Notes: a model not told the origin generated them from the sequence alone. Shown: positions 43,441 through 53,430, counted from the first letter of the stretch. The stretch: DNA of 64,000 nucleotides from Bacteroidota bacterium (GCA_018268035.1 JAFDXI010000119.1:1-64000), one strand, 5' to 3'. Program-made: numbers and translations.

Positions 43441-43953
43441 ATGTCAAGACCTGCAACAAATGAATATGCCTCTCATTATCAGAATTATGTTGAGCTGGCA
43501 CTGGGTAACAATATCAGTGAAGTTGTAAATAAATATGCTTTTGAACTACTGGAGTTTTATAACAGCCTTCCCGTTGAGAAAGAAGATTATGCTTATGCTG
43601 AAGGTAAATGGACAGTGAAGCAGGTGTTGCAACATGTGGCTGATGCGGAGAGGGTTTTCATATATCGTGCACTGCGTATCAGCAGGAATGATCAGACGCC
43701 TATGGCTCCATTTGATGAAGACGAATATGTAAAAAATGGTTTTGCAGAAACAAGGAGCCTGTCATCACTGAAACAGGAATTTAATGCAGTGCGTGCTGCT
43801 ACTGATATGTTTTTATTATCGCTTAATGAAACACAGGTACAACATACCGGTACTGCTTCAGGCCATACGATTTCTGTGAATGCACTGGGGTTTATTATTT
43901 ATGGCCACCTGCTGCATCACAAAAACATTTTAAAAGAGCGTTACGGATTATAA
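43441..43953 (+). CDS. DinB-family four-helix protein
   Basis: 170 residues. The DinB/YfiT fold is shown by the helix with EGKWTVKQVLQHVADAERVF (metal-ligand His), and by the C-terminal GHLLHHKNILKERYG, which supplies two further His. The middle PFDEDEYVKN is also typical. Members bind a divalent metal and act as thiol S-transferases or are uncharacterised. It begins 31 bp after the subtilase and could be co-transcribed with it. Confidence 0.87.
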   Translation: MSRPATNEYASHYQNYVELALGNNISEVVNKYAFELLEFYNSLPVEKEDYAYAEGKWTVKQVLQHVADAERVFIYRALRISRNDQTPMAPFDEDEYVKNGFAETRSLSSLKQEFNAVRAATDMFLLSLNETQVQHTGTASGHTISVNALGFIIYGHLLHHKNILKERYGL

Positions 43954-44029
43954 CGTATCACGGATTGGCGTAATGAAACACGAATTTCTGAACAATCCCG
44001 TTTTCTGAAATATTCATTATTTTCAATCT

Positions 44030-44611
44030 ATGTTCAAGTTTAAAGTGTACAGGGCTTTTGCTGTTGTTTATCTATTGCTCAACATATTTATCAGTTTTGT
44101 TCACCTGCCTGCATCGCTGAATAGTAATGTTACCAACATAATACTGATGGATTTGATGGCTGTCATCCTGTTTGTTTGTTATGGTTTGCTGGCAAGTATA
44201 TTCAGGTTCTTCGAACAGCCGATATGGAAGATTATTGCTGTTGGTTTTTTTATTATTGGCAATATTGTATTTAATATACTGCCACAATTTATGCCCTTGC
44301 CTCTGAATAAATATTACAGCCTTATATTAATCATTTTTTATTTGCCACTTGTGGCAGCATTTGCAACACTTAGGTTGCCGGGAATAAAAGGCCTTGCTCA
44401 GGCATTTGCTTATTGTGTGTTGATAGTTTGTATTATCCGGATGGTTTTGCCATTTGTGCGATATGAAATTAATATCATGCCCTTTGCATTTATTTTAAAT
44501 ATCATCTTCATCTTTCCACCTTTATTTATGGTTTTCCTTTTTCATAAAATGATTGACATTTCAGCAGAACCTTTTGAAGATGCGATTGAAAACAGTGAAG
44601 ACCTTTTGTAA
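44030..44611 (+). CDS. Hypothetical membrane protein, about six spans
   Basis: 193 residues, almost entirely hydrophobic (FAVVYLLLNIFISFVHLP, IILMDLMAVILFVCYGLL, IIAVGFFIIGNIVFNILP, YYSLILIIFYLPLVAAFATL, FAYCVLIVCIIRMVLPF, FAFILNIIFIFPPLFMVFLF), with an acidic C-terminal tail. I do not recognise a family. It is convergent with the FUSC-type gene and 76 bp after the DinB-like gene. Confidence 0.6.
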   Translation: MFKFKVYRAFAVVYLLLNIFISFVHLPASLNSNVTNIILMDLMAVILFVCYGLLASIFRFFEQPIWKIIAVGFFIIGNIVFNILPQFMPLPLNKYYSLILIIFYLPLVAAFATLRLPGIKGLAQAFAYCVLIVCIIRMVLPFVRYEINIMPFAFILNIIFIFPPLFMVFLFHKMIDISAEPFEDAIENSEDLL

Positions 44612-44645
44612 GAGGTTTTGCCGGGAGTTTTTATTAAAGGAAGTT

Positions 44646-46871
44646 TTACTGCTTTAATTTTTTTGAAATTTTTACTTCATCTGCAACAAGGCTGTCTATG
44701 ATCTCAAACTCATCAGTGATGATTTTAAGTTCCCTTAAAGTGACCCTTGCTGAAGTTTGTTTGTTTATGATGCCATGTTCAATTTCGTAAGCACGATACT
44801 TCATGAGTTCTTGTACTTTATTGGTTATAGGGGATTGTCTGTTGGAAAACTTTGTATTGATTTCTTTATTGTTTAAAATTGCATCAACGTGTTTAAATTT
44901 ATCATTGATATTATTGATAAGCGGGTCAAAGTCTTTTATATTCAAATCAAAATATGTACGGCTTAGTGTATTAGACAATGATGCAATATGTGCCGTTAGC
45001 ATATAACTACTTGATACAAACTGGTGATAAAATGCTATCTTCTTATCTTTTCTTTTATCAGATAAAATGCGCTGAAAATTTCCACTCAGGTTAGCTAATG
45101 CAACAAAAGCATCTTTGCGGGCAGACTTATACAAATTATTTTTTTGTTCCGGTGACTTAATAATTTCAATCACTGCATCAAAATATTTTTGATTGGCAGT
45201 AACCAGTTTTTTGATTAAATCTTTTGTCTGTTCATTTTCCCAAACCGGAAAAACCAGTAAAGCAGTTACAAAAGCAATGGCGCATCCAATGGCTGTATCT
45301 AAAAACCTGTCAAAGACAATTTCTGTAAATTGAGACTTATTCAGGAAATGAAAGCTGATCAAAACAAAAATGGAGATGCAGGTACAACTGATATAATAAT
45401 TCACTTTCAACAATGCATAGCCTGTAACCATTGTGCATAACAGCAGCAGGAATGCCAATGTATTATTGGATACAAAATATAAAAAAACAAAGCTTACAAT
45501 AACGCCGGTAACATTGCCTGATAAACGTTGGATATTGCGAGTTTTTGAAATGCTATAACCCGGCCTTAAGATTGTTGCAATAGTCATTACAATCCAATAG
45601 CCGTGGCCTGCAACAGGGAAAAACAAAGACACTGCATAACCTGCGAGCAAACCAATCGTAACACGCAATGCATGTTTGAACTGGGCTGATTTTAATGTAA
45701 GGTTTTCCAATAAAAGCCTTGGCGATATTTCAGTAGGTTTTCTTTGTACTTCATCACCGGCATTGTGTTGATATTGGCGGGTTGCCATTTTTTCATAACC
45801 TGAAAAATGATGAAGCCTTTTTATACGCTCTCCAATTTCCTGCAATGCAAATTTTATTTGTCGCAGTTTTATAAACAGTGGGATGGTATTTTTATTGAGC
45901 CGCTTTTTCCTTTCTTCCTTAAATGCAGCAGCGATTTTATGGATGATTGCATCAATGTCAATGCCCTGATGAGAGCGTTGGTTAAACTGGATAGCATAAC
46001 CAATTGCATTGAGTTCATCTTTATACTGGATCAAAGTTGTCTCAATCACTGTTAAGATTTCCTGGTCATCTAATGATGTGTGCAGGTCAGTATAATCCAA
46101 TTGTAATGAAAGCACCTGCTCAAACAAATCAACGCTATCGAGAAACATCATCATGATGATCCGCCCCTTTACTGTTGAATCAATGACCATTTCTCTTGTG
46201 CTTAACAACATCTCCCTCAAACTGTCCTGTTCCTGTTGGATAGTAATTTGTTGTTGTCTTAACTGGCTGAATAAATTTTCATCCTCATGGTTTAATCTAA
46301 ATAATGATGCAGTCTTGTTAGTATAATCAGCGATAGAACGAATGCTTTCTCCCAATTGTAATTGTAAATACCTGTAGGGGCGGAGGCGGTGCAACAACAG
46401 GCTCATCAAAAAATAAAAAAGGCCTCCTGCAGTAAAAAGAAGCCCATTAAAAAATACTCCGCCATAACTGGCTTTACTATCAATGTTGAAAATAAATACA
46501 AGTAATGCAACGATGCCAACAGAATTTACTCTGGCGCCATAAATACCAATTAACGAAAAAAACATCCCAAAAAGAACAATAGCGAGCGCAATTAAAACAG
46601 GGTTATGATTGAGGGAAATGGTGATGACCACCACTAAAAAATTGAATCCAATGCTGGCAAGAATCGTGTTGCGACGGTGCAAAAAAGGGCCCGGGCTGTC
46701 AGTTGATCCAACAACCAATGCTCCTAATGGGATGGCTGACATTTGTGCCAATGAATCAAAATGAAATAATACAAGTGCCGGAATCAATGCAGATGCAGCG
46801 ATCCTGATACCGGTAAAAAGATACTGGCTTGAAAAAATTTTCTTAAATGTTAGCTGGTAGTTCATGAACAT
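44646..46871 (-). CDS. FUSC/YccS-family membrane protein
   Basis: 741 residues (or 739 from the ATG at 46865). Two sets of membrane segments (about residues 10-170 and 395-540) flank a cytoplasmic region, and a further cytoplasmic domain follows. This is the duplicated layout of the YccS/YhfK group of the fusaric-acid-resistance superfamily. PVAGHGYWIVMTIATILRPGYSISKTR is the characteristic motif of the second half. It may export aromatic or weak acids; substrate unknown. It is divergent from panD. Confidence 0.85.
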   Translation of the reverse strand: MFMNYQLTFKKIFSSQYLFTGIRIAASALIPALVLFHFDSLAQMSAIPLGALVVGSTDSPGPFLHRRNTILASIGFNFLVVVITISLNHNPVLIALAIVLFGMFFSLIGIYGARVNSVGIVALLVFIFNIDSKASYGGVFFNGLLFTAGGLFYFLMSLLLHRLRPYRYLQLQLGESIRSIADYTNKTASLFRLNHEDENLFSQLRQQQITIQQEQDSLREMLLSTREMVIDSTVKGRIIMMMFLDSVDLFEQVLSLQLDYTDLHTSLDDQEILTVIETTLIQYKDELNAIGYAIQFNQRSHQGIDIDAIIHKIAAAFKEERKKRLNKNTIPLFIKLRQIKFALQEIGERIKRLHHFSGYEKMATRQYQHNAGDEVQRKPTEISPRLLLENLTLKSAQFKHALRVTIGLLAGYAVSLFFPVAGHGYWIVMTIATILRPGYSISKTRNIQRLSGNVTGVIVSFVFLYFVSNNTLAFLLLLCTMVTGYALLKVNYYISCTCISIFVLISFHFLNKSQFTEIVFDRFLDTAIGCAIAFVTALLVFPVWENEQTKDLIKKLVTANQKYFDAVIEIIKSPEQKNNLYKSARKDAFVALANLSGNFQRILSDKRKDKKIAFYHQFVSSSYMLTAHIASLSNTLSRTYFDLNIKDFDPLINNINDKFKHVDAILNNKEINTKFSNRQSPITNKVQELMKYRAYEIEHGIINKQTSARVTLRELKIITDEFEIIDSLVADEVKISKKLKQ

Positions 46872-46970
46872 GCAAACTTAAGAAAGTGCTGAAAGTTAAA
46901 AGGATGAATAGAGTTTATTCGTATTAAAAAAAGAATGAGAAAGTGTAATAGAGCCTGTATGAACACTTGT

Positions 46971-47002
46971 TTGTTTTTGTATTTCTAAGTTCATTACTTT
47001 TG
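46971..47002 (+). promoter_or_regulatory. Promoter of panD
   Basis: TTG at 46971-46973, then 21 bp, then TACTTTTG at 46995-47002, which matches the Bacteroidota -33/-7 pattern. The ATG follows 7 nt after the box, so the message is nearly leaderless. Confidence 0.6.
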
Positions 47003-47009
47003 CGCCGCA

Positions 47010-47354
47010 ATGGAAATAGAAGTATTAAAATCGAAAATTCACAGGGCTGTCATCACAGAAGCTAATCTTCAGTATGTAGGTAGTTTAACGCTGGATGAAG
47101 ACCTCATGGATGCTGCTAACCTGATAGAGCATGAAAAAGTACAGGTAGTTAATGTGAACAATGGGTCACGGCTTGAAACTTATCTTATCAAAGGCAAAAG
47201 GGGGAGTGGCACTGTTTGTTTAAATGGACCGGCTGCACGACAGGGCGCTGTTGGCGATGTAGTGATTGTTATTGCTTATGCCACCATGCCCTTCGAAGAA
47301 GCAAAGACATTTAAACCCTGGCTGGTGTTTCCAAAAGAAGATAACAGGCTATAA
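47010..47354 (+). CDS. panD: Aspartate 1-decarboxylase
   Basis: 114 residues. The proenzyme cleaves itself between Gly24 and Ser25 ([16 protein letters not shown]) to form the pyruvoyl group. [20 protein letters not shown] and [21 protein letters not shown] are conserved. It makes beta-alanine for pantothenate and CoA, complementing coaD at 19.6 kb. It is preceded by a good promoter with almost no leader and followed by a terminator. Confidence 0.97.
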   Translation: MEIEVLKSKIHRAVITEANLQYVGSLTLDEDLMDAANLIEHEKVQVVNVNNGSRLETYLIKGKRGSGTVCLNGPAARQGAVGDVVIVIAYATMPFEEAKTFKPWLVFPKEDNRL

Positions 47355-47386
47355 TTTTTCCTTAACATTGAAATAAAAGTATTGAA

Positions 47387-47436
47387 CAAAAAAGTAACCT
47401 TTACGCACTTGCGACGTGCGGTTTACTTTTTTAATT
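47387..47436 (+). terminator. Terminator of panD
   Basis: AAAAAAGTAA ... CGCAC loops back to GTGCG ... TTTACTTTTTT. The 5-bp GC core plus flanking AT pairs (with an internal bulge) ends in a T-run. Confidence 0.7.
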
Positions 47437-47461
47437 TCTGGCGATTTCTATAATTGCTTAG

Positions 47462-47508
47462 AAAATAGGAGGAAGCTGATTGTTGTAATTTTCATCTCCT
47501 CCTATTTT
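47462..47508. terminator. 12-bp-stem hairpin between panD and infB, long loop
   Basis: AAAATAGGAGGA and TCCTCCTATTTT pair perfectly across a 23-nt loop. Both ends are flanked by A- or T-rich DNA, so it may end the rimP-nusA-infB message from the minus strand. The loop is unusually long for a terminator. Confidence 0.5.
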
Positions 47509-47572
47509 GGTAGTTATTTTTAAGGCTTCTGCCTAGCTGATATTTTTTGATTACACCTACTGAGAAAAGAAA

Positions 47573-50461
47573 TTACAAAGTGCGCTTAATTTCTTCTTTT
47601 TCGTAAGCTACAATTGTATCAGATGGATTAATGTCAGAAAAGTTTTTAATAGTCAACCCACACTCATAACCTGCTGCAACTTCTTTCACATCATCTTTAA
47701 ATCGTTTCAGGCTACCGAGTTCAGCGAAAGCGCCTTCCTGACGAGGGTATATAAGGATACCATCCCTGAATAATCTAACCTTGCTATCACGTTTCATTTT
47801 ACCTTCGGTGACATAACAACCTGCGACTGTAGCCTTATCAAATTTATACACTTCACGAATTTCAACAGTAGCAACTTCTTTTTCTTCTACTTTTGGTTCA
47901 AGCATACCTTCCATAGCGCTCTTGATTTCTTCAATTGCGTTATAAATGATGGAGTACGTTTTGATTTCAACACCTTCATTTTGTGCCAGTTTACTTGCCT
48001 GCGAAGAAGCTCTTACGTTAAAGCCCAGCAAAATGGCATCTGAAGCAGTTGCCAACAGTACATCGCTTTCAGAAATTTGCCCAACAGCTTTATGTACAAC
48101 GCTCACGACAATTTCCTCTGTTGAAAGCTTTTGCAATGAATCACTCAATGCCTCTACTGAGCCATCCACATCGCCTTTAATGATAATCTTGAGTTCCTTG
48201 AAATTGCCCAAAGCAAGTCGTCTGCCAATTTCATCCAACGTAATGTGTTTGCGTGTCCTTAAACCCTGTTCTCTTAATATACGTGAACGATTTGCAGCCA
48301 CTTGTTTGGCTTCAGATTCATCTGCATATACTTTGAATTTTTCACCGGCCTGTGGTGCGCCGTTCAATCCCAATATCTGTACAGGTGAAGATGGTGGCAC
48401 ATGCTGAACTCTTTGATCTCTTTCATTGGTAAGTGCTTTCAGTCTTCCAAAATATTGTCCGGAAACCAACAGATCTGATTGATTTAGAGTGCCATTCTGC
48501 ACTAAAACTGTAGCTACATATCCGCGACCTTTATCTAAAGATGCTTCAATTACTGTACCTGAAGCCTCCCTGTCTGGGTTGGCTTTCAGATCCAGTAAGT
48601 CTGCTTCTAATAAGATTTTTTCTAATAATGCATCCACGTTAGTACCTTTCTTGGCAGATATTTCCTGGCTTTGAAATTTGCCGCCCCATTCTTCCACCAA
48701 AATATTCATTTGTGAAAGTTGCTCATAAATTTTAGCTGGGTTGGCGCCATCTTTATCAATTTTATTTATCGCAAAAATCATTGGAAGGTTTGCCGCCTGA
48801 GCATGGCTGATTGCTTCTTTTGTCTGGGGCATTACAGCATCATCAGCAGCAATCACAATTACAGCTACATCAGCAGCTTTAGCACCTCTGGCTCGCATGG
48901 CAGTAAATGCTTCGTGACCAGGTGTGTCAAGAAATGTTATTTTTTTATTATCATTTATTGTAACCTGATATGCGCCAATATGTTGTGTTATTCCTCCTGC
49001 TTCTCCTGCCACCACATTTGCATTGCGAATATAGTCGAGCAAAGAGGTTTTACCATGGTCAACGTGTCCCATGATTGTAACAATAGGAGCTCTTGGAACA
49101 AGGTCTTCAGGATTATCTTCATCAATTTCTTCTTCTTCATGTGCGTCATCAAGTCCAATAAATTCAACTTCATAACCAAATTCTCCTGCTACCAACTCAA
49201 TTACTTCTGCATCAAGTCTTTGGTTAATAGAAACCATTATACCAAGGCTCATACATTTGCTGATAATATCTGCAAAGCTTACATCCATAAGATTAGCAAG
49301 GTCACTTACAGTAACGAACTCTGTAACCTGCAATACATTTGTTTCAGTAGCTTCGGCATTTTCTGCGGCTTCATTCCTTCTTTCTCTGCGATGTTTAGCT
49401 TTTATGCTTTTACCTCGGCCTGTTGAGCCAGCCAGTTTAGCCTGTGTTTCGCGTATTTTATCCTGGATTTCTTTTTGGTCAATTTCACGATCCTGTTGCA
49501 CATGACGCCTGTCTCTGTGACCTCCACCTGTATTACGATGTGGCTGCTGACTTCTACCTCCCTGGCCACCATCTCTGCGGAAACGGTTATCCCTGCCTTC
49601 AGTCTGGCGCGGCCTTTGTGGTTGCTGACCTTCAGTTCTTTTTTCTATTGGTAAATTGCTGCCACCGCTTTTCTTATCAATCGGAATGCGTTTTCTTTTT
49701 CTTTTCTCTTCTCTCGGTGTAGATGATGGTTTAGGTCTTGTGTCATTATCAACAGGCAACTCAATTTTGCCCAAAACCTTGGGGCCTTCAATTTTTTCCG
49801 CCCTTATATTTTCTATTACTGCGGGTACTTCTTCTTCTTCAGAATTGGATGATGTTGTATCTGTAGGAACCTGGTTTTCTACTGGTAACTCCTGGGCTTC
49901 TTCTTTATGTGATTTTTCCGGTTCTGGTTTATTTATTTTTTTCTCAATTTTTTTTGGCCTTGTAGATATGTTGATTGCTGAAAGATCAATTTTATTAACA
50001 ATTTTAGGGCCTTCAATTTCCGGTACTTCAATTTTTATAACTTCAGGTTCTGTTGTTTCAACAGGCTCTTCTTTAGTTTCAATAACTTCAATTTTTGTTT
50101 CTTCTGGGGTATTACTTACTTCTTTTTCCTGTACTGTTGGTTCATGTACAGGTGGCCTGGGCACTTCAGCAATATTTGCCTTGGGTTCTTCTTTCTTGAA
50201 AACGATTTCTTCTTCTTCTTTCCTTTTCCTTTCTGTTTGGGTACTTTTTGGTATTTCTACCTGGTCTGCCTTTGTCTTAGCCACTTTATCACCCTGAAAA
50301 TTCTGTTGCAATGCACCATACATTTCAAGGGTGAGTTTAGCGGTAGGTTTTAAATCATCACGATCAAAACCTTTGCCTACTAAAAATTCAATAAGTGTAT
50401 CCTGACCTATGTTGAATTCTTTTGCGGCGCCTAATAATCTTGGTAACTTAACTTCAGCCAT
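47573..50461 (-). CDS. infB: Translation initiation factor IF-2
   Basis: 962 residues. The N-terminal third is a long, charged, low-complexity region (Glu/Pro/Lys/Arg-rich, [18 protein letters not shown]; then [20 protein letters not shown]), typical of large Bacteroidota IF-2. The GTPase core begins with [19 protein letters not shown] around residue 460, followed by [10 protein letters not shown] and NKIDKD, then domains II and IV to the end. It places initiator tRNA on the 30S subunit. It is the last gene of rimP-nusA-infB. Large antisense open frames over it follow from its biased composition. Confidence 0.98.
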   Translation of the reverse strand: MAEVKLPRLLGAAKEFNIGQDTLIEFLVGKGFDRDDLKPTAKLTLEMYGALQQNFQGDKVAKTKADQVEIPKSTQTERKRKEEEEIVFKKEEPKANIAEVPRPPVHEPTVQEKEVSNTPEETKIEVIETKEEPVETTEPEVIKIEVPEIEGPKIVNKIDLSAINISTRPKKIEKKINKPEPEKSHKEEAQELPVENQVPTDTTSSNSEEEEVPAVIENIRAEKIEGPKVLGKIELPVDNDTRPKPSSTPREEKRKRKRIPIDKKSGGSNLPIEKRTEGQQPQRPRQTEGRDNRFRRDGGQGGRSQQPHRNTGGGHRDRRHVQQDREIDQKEIQDKIRETQAKLAGSTGRGKSIKAKHRRERRNEAAENAEATETNVLQVTEFVTVSDLANLMDVSFADIISKCMSLGIMVSINQRLDAEVIELVAGEFGYEVEFIGLDDAHEEEEIDEDNPEDLVPRAPIVTIMGHVDHGKTSLLDYIRNANVVAGEAGGITQHIGAYQVTINDNKKITFLDTPGHEAFTAMRARGAKAADVAVIVIAADDAVMPQTKEAISHAQAANLPMIFAINKIDKDGANPAKIYEQLSQMNILVEEWGGKFQSQEISAKKGTNVDALLEKILLEADLLDLKANPDREASGTVIEASLDKGRGYVATVLVQNGTLNQSDLLVSGQYFGRLKALTNERDQRVQHVPPSSPVQILGLNGAPQAGEKFKVYADESEAKQVAANRSRILREQGLRTRKHITLDEIGRRLALGNFKELKIIIKGDVDGSVEALSDSLQKLSTEEIVVSVVHKAVGQISESDVLLATASDAILLGFNVRASSQASKLAQNEGVEIKTYSIIYNAIEEIKSAMEGMLEPKVEEKEVATVEIREVYKFDKATVAGCYVTEGKMKRDSKVRLFRDGILIYPRQEGAFAELGSLKRFKDDVKEVAAGYECGLTIKNFSDINPSDTIVAYEKEEIKRTL

Positions 50462-50565
50462 TAAATTTTATTTGTTTAGTGCAGGCCGGATATAACGTTT
50501 TCGTTTAACTCATACAACCTGTTTTTAATTTCATTAAACTGATATACTGTTATAACCTGCAAATA

Positions 50566-51813
50566 TTATTCTTTTTCAAACTCTTTTGCTAATATCCTTT
50601 TCACATCTTCTACTGTTTCTTTTTCCAGATCTGCCCTGTTGGCCAATTCGTCAACACTTAAATCCATAACACTTCTTGCTGTATCACAACCAATACGTTT
50701 TAACTGGTCAATAACCCATGTTTCAATTTCATCTGAGAACTCGTCCAGATCAATATCAAATTCCTCCAGTTCACCTTCATTTTCACGAAATACATCAATA
50801 TCATATTCAGTCAGCTCACAGGCAAGTTTGATATTGACGCCTCTTCTCCCAATTGCGAGCGATATCTGGTCTGCTTTTAAATAAACATCAGCATGTTTAT
50901 TTTCAGTATCCAGATCCATATAACTGATTTTAGATGGCGTTAATGAACGTTGAATCAACAACTGTATATTATTTGTCCAGTTAATTACATCAATATTTTC
51001 ATTCTTTAGTTCACGTACAATGCCATGAATACGGCTTCCTTTCATACCCACACAGGCACCAACCGGGTCTATCCTGTCATCAAAGCTTTCAACTGCTACT
51101 TTTGCGCGTTCTCCAGGTTCTCTAACAATTTTTCGAATTGTGATAAGGCCATCAAAAATTTCAGGTACTTCAATTTCCAGTAACTTGGCCAGAAATTCCG
51201 GACTGGTGCGACTAAGGATAATAACAGGTGAATTATTTTTCATATCCACCCGGCTGACTACGGCACGCACATTTTCACCTTTTTTAAAATAATCCTGCGG
51301 TATCTGTTCGCTTTTTGGTAGTATCAATTCATTACCTTCCTCATCCATTAATAGAACTTCTTTTTTCCATACCTGGTAAACTTCGGCATTAATGATTTCA
51401 CCAATCCTGTCATCATATTTTTTTACAAGAACATTCTTTTTCAGGTCGCTGATACGGCTGGCTAATGTTTGTTTGGCAGCGAGAATAGCGCGACGGCCAA
51501 AATCAAGCATATCCACTTCTTCATATAATTCTTCGCCCACTTCAAAATCAGGTTCAATTTTTATAGCTTCACTATATGCAACCTCTGCCAGTGGATCCTG
51601 TACTTCACCATCTTCCACAATCATGCGGCGACGGAAGATTTCAAGGTCACCTTTTTCGGCATTAACAATTACATCGAAATTTTCATCGCTGGTAAATTTC
51701 TTACGCAACAATGTTTTGAATACATCTTCTACCACTTTCATCATGGTAGGCCTGTCAATGTTTTCAGCCTCTTTAAACTCCTGGAAGGCTTCAATTAAAT
51801 TTATACTTGCCAT
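50566..51813 (-). CDS. nusA: Transcription elongation/termination factor NusA
   Basis: 415 residues: N-terminal RNA-polymerase-binding domain (MASINLIEAFQEFKEAEN to about residue 125), S1 domain (GEIINAEVYQVWKKEVLL on), two KH domains (PVGACVGMKGSRIHGIVREL and LAIGRRGVNIKLACEL) and a shorter acidic C-terminal part with a helix-hairpin-helix-like end (DLEKETVEDVKRILAKEF). It lies between rimP and infB, with 48 and 105 bp gaps, as in most bacteria. Confidence 0.97.
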   Translation of the reverse strand: MASINLIEAFQEFKEAENIDRPTMMKVVEDVFKTLLRKKFTSDENFDVIVNAEKGDLEIFRRRMIVEDGEVQDPLAEVAYSEAIKIEPDFEVGEELYEEVDMLDFGRRAILAAKQTLASRISDLKKNVLVKKYDDRIGEIINAEVYQVWKKEVLLMDEEGNELILPKSEQIPQDYFKKGENVRAVVSRVDMKNNSPVIILSRTSPEFLAKLLEIEVPEIFDGLITIRKIVREPGERAKVAVESFDDRIDPVGACVGMKGSRIHGIVRELKNENIDVINWTNNIQLLIQRSLTPSKISYMDLDTENKHADVYLKADQISLAIGRRGVNIKLACELTEYDIDVFRENEGELEEFDIDLDEFSDEIETWVIDQLKRIGCDTARSVMDLSVDELANRADLEKETVEDVKRILAKEFEKE

Positions 51814-51860
51814 ATAATTTCAATTTATAAATATGTTACTGCTCTGCAGCTTCATATTAA

Positions 51861-52331
51861 TTAAAACTCTGTTTGAACTGTTGTTGATTTTATGTTTGAA
51901 AATGGAATGACTATTTGTTTGATTTCTGTTTTCTTACCCTTTCCTGATTTTTCTTCGATTAATATATCATCTGCAGAAACCTGTAATAATTTGCCTGATT
52001 TTATTGAACCGTCATTAAAGAGTATTTCTATTTTCCTGCCTCTATTTTTTATGTATTGCCTGTGTAATTTTAAAGGCTTGTCAATTCCGGGAGAGGAAAT
52101 TTCTAATGAGAAATCGCCTTGTGGGAAATATTTGCCTTCTTCCAGCAGTTTATACAAATGCCTGTTTATCTGAACACATTTTTCAATAGAAATTCCTTTA
52201 TCACCATCTATGTAAACCTTAATATTATTTGTGGGTTTGATTTTTATTTCAATTAAAAAATATTCCGGTTCACTTCCCAGATAATGATTGACAAGTTGTT
52301 CTAAATTATCTATAATTGAGCTTGTTGACAT
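51861..52331 (-). CDS. rimP: Ribosome maturation factor RimP
   Basis: 156 residues. It begins with a conserved helical segment (MSTSSIIDNLEQLVNHYLG), then KVYIDGDKGISIEKCVQINRHL and FSLEISSPGIDKPLKLHRQY, and ends in an SH3-like C-terminal part. RimP is needed for 30S subunit assembly. It heads rimP-nusA-infB. The 60-nt leader contains a perfect 10-bp hairpin (52346-52370) followed by CTTTTT. Confidence 0.95.
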   Translation of the reverse strand: MSTSSIIDNLEQLVNHYLGSEPEYFLIEIKIKPTNNIKVYIDGDKGISIEKCVQINRHLYKLLEEGKYFPQGDFSLEISSPGIDKPLKLHRQYIKNRGRKIEILFNDGSIKSGKLLQVSADDILIEEKSGKGKKTEIKQIVIPFSNIKSTTVQTEF

Positions 52332-52345
52332 ATATGGTAAAAAGA

Positions 52346-52370
52346 GAAGGGAACGACTCCCGTTCCCTTC
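52346..52370 (-). promoter_or_regulatory. Hairpin with T-run in the rimP leader (attenuator candidate)
   Basis: GAAGGGAACG and CGTTCCCTTC form a perfect 10-bp stem with a 5-nt loop. On the minus strand it is followed by TCTTTTT and then the rimP ATG 14 nt after the stem. The form is that of an intrinsic terminator placed before the first gene, so it may attenuate the operon or bind a ribosomal or translation protein. Confidence 0.6.
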
Positions 52371-52388
52371 CTCCGATTATTTCCGTTG

Positions 52389-52419
52389 CAAATGTAATAT
52401 TCAAATAAATATCTTCCAA
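52389..52419 (-). promoter_or_regulatory. Promoter of rimP-nusA-infB
   Basis: On the minus strand TTG (52419-52417), 20 bp, then TACATTTG (52396-52389). Both elements and spacing fit the Bacteroidota promoter. Transcription would start about 50 nt upstream of rimP, so the leader includes the hairpin. Confidence 0.65.
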
Positions 52420-52494
52420 ATCAACAGTTGGTTAATCAGATGTGAAAATACATGAGCCACTTTATTATTTAAAAAGCATTATTACCTTTACAGT

Positions 52495-52731
52495 ATGATT
52501 ATTGAATGGCTTTTTACATTTTTGGTTATATACTTTTTATATAAACTTATATTCGATTTTATCGTGCCTGTTTATAAAACCACTTCACAGGTTAAAAACA
52601 GGTTTAATGAAATGAACCAACAGCAGCAACAATACCAGCAACAACGGCAGGCATCAACACCTTCACAAAAACAACAGAACAAACCAAAGCCTCCTGCAGA
52701 AGACTACATTGATTTTGAAGAAATAAAATAA
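52495..52731 (+). CDS. DUF4834-family small membrane protein
   Basis: 78 residues: one N-terminal membrane segment (IIEWLFTFLVIYFLYKLIFDFIVP), a basic stretch (KTTSQVKNRFNEM), a Gln-rich linker and a final EDYIDFEEIK motif. This arrangement is the Bacteroidota DUF4834 family, of unknown role. It is divergent from rimP and convergent with the HAD phosphatase, whose coding end lies 3 bp away. Confidence 0.75.
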   Translation: MIIEWLFTFLVIYFLYKLIFDFIVPVYKTTSQVKNRFNEMNQQQQQYQQQRQASTPSQKQQNKPKPPAEDYIDFEEIK

Positions 52732-52734
52732 AGG

Positions 52735-53349
52735 TTATAATTCCAGTTCAAGTATAGTTTTTGGTGAGGGCAAATGTATAGTTTGCAAGCCCGTATTTTT
52801 TGCAGAGTCAATATTTGCTGCAGCATCATCAATAAAAATGGTTTCCCGTGCATCCAGGATTGCATCTTTCAATACTGTTTCAAAAATAATTTTATCTGGT
52901 TTTCTCATTCCCAACTGGTGTGAATAATAGGTTTTAATAAAAATTTTATTAAAGTCCTCATCACCATATTGTTCCTGGTAGATCTTCATGATTTTCCTGT
53001 AATGAATCTCGTTGGTATTGGATAAAAGATAGATATGATATTTCTTGCTTAATGTTTTTATTAAACGTATCCGTTCAATTGGAAAATCAAGCAGCATGGC
53101 ATTCCAGGCGTTTTCAATTTGTTGATTGGTTAATTTGGTCAGTGTAATTTTTCTAAAAGAATCATAAAAATCTTCAGGAGTGATTTTACCGGTTTCCAAT
53201 TGTTCAAATACAGGTGTTGCAGTTTGAAGGGTATAATATTGATTAAAATTACCAATGCCATATCCGGCAAATGCCAATTCTGTTTTCATAAAATCAAGAT
53301 TAAGAATAACACCTCCTAAATCAAAAATGATATTTTTTATTTTTTGCAT
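52735..53349 (-). CDS. HAD-family hydrolase (phosphatase-like)
   Basis: 204 residues. HAD motif I is IIFDLGGVILNLD (nucleophile Asp10), motif II YLLSNTNEIH, and motif III/IV GMRKPDKIIF with ETIFIDDAAANIDSAKNTGLQTI. The layout is that of the haloacid-dehalogenase/epoxide-hydrolase-like subgroup (HAD-IA, YihX-like), which mostly acts on sugar or nucleotide phosphates. Substrate unknown. It lies upstream of nothing on its own strand and is divergent from the tRNA gene. Confidence 0.88.
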   Translation of the reverse strand: MQKIKNIIFDLGGVILNLDFMKTELAFAGYGIGNFNQYYTLQTATPVFEQLETGKITPEDFYDSFRKITLTKLTNQQIENAWNAMLLDFPIERIRLIKTLSKKYHIYLLSNTNEIHYRKIMKIYQEQYGDEDFNKIFIKTYYSHQLGMRKPDKIIFETVLKDAILDARETIFIDDAAANIDSAKNTGLQTIHLPSPKTILELEL

Positions 53350-53380
53350 GTTGCAAAATTATTGTCATCAAAATGAAAAT

Positions 53381-53409
53381 TTGCAAATTGTATGATTTGA
53401 TTATTTTTG
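53381..53409 (+). promoter_or_regulatory. Promoter of the tRNA(CAU) gene
   Basis: TTG (53381-53383), 18 bp, TATTTTTG (53402-53409). The tRNA begins 21 nt downstream of the box. Confidence 0.6.
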
Positions 53410-53430
53410 CGTCCCTTCGGCGCAAGCCCC

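Noticed and set aside
48719-50297. Several long plus-strand open frames over infB (up to 235 residues)
   Set aside because: They lie opposite the certain IF-2 gene and arise from its charged, repetitive N-terminal coding sequence.
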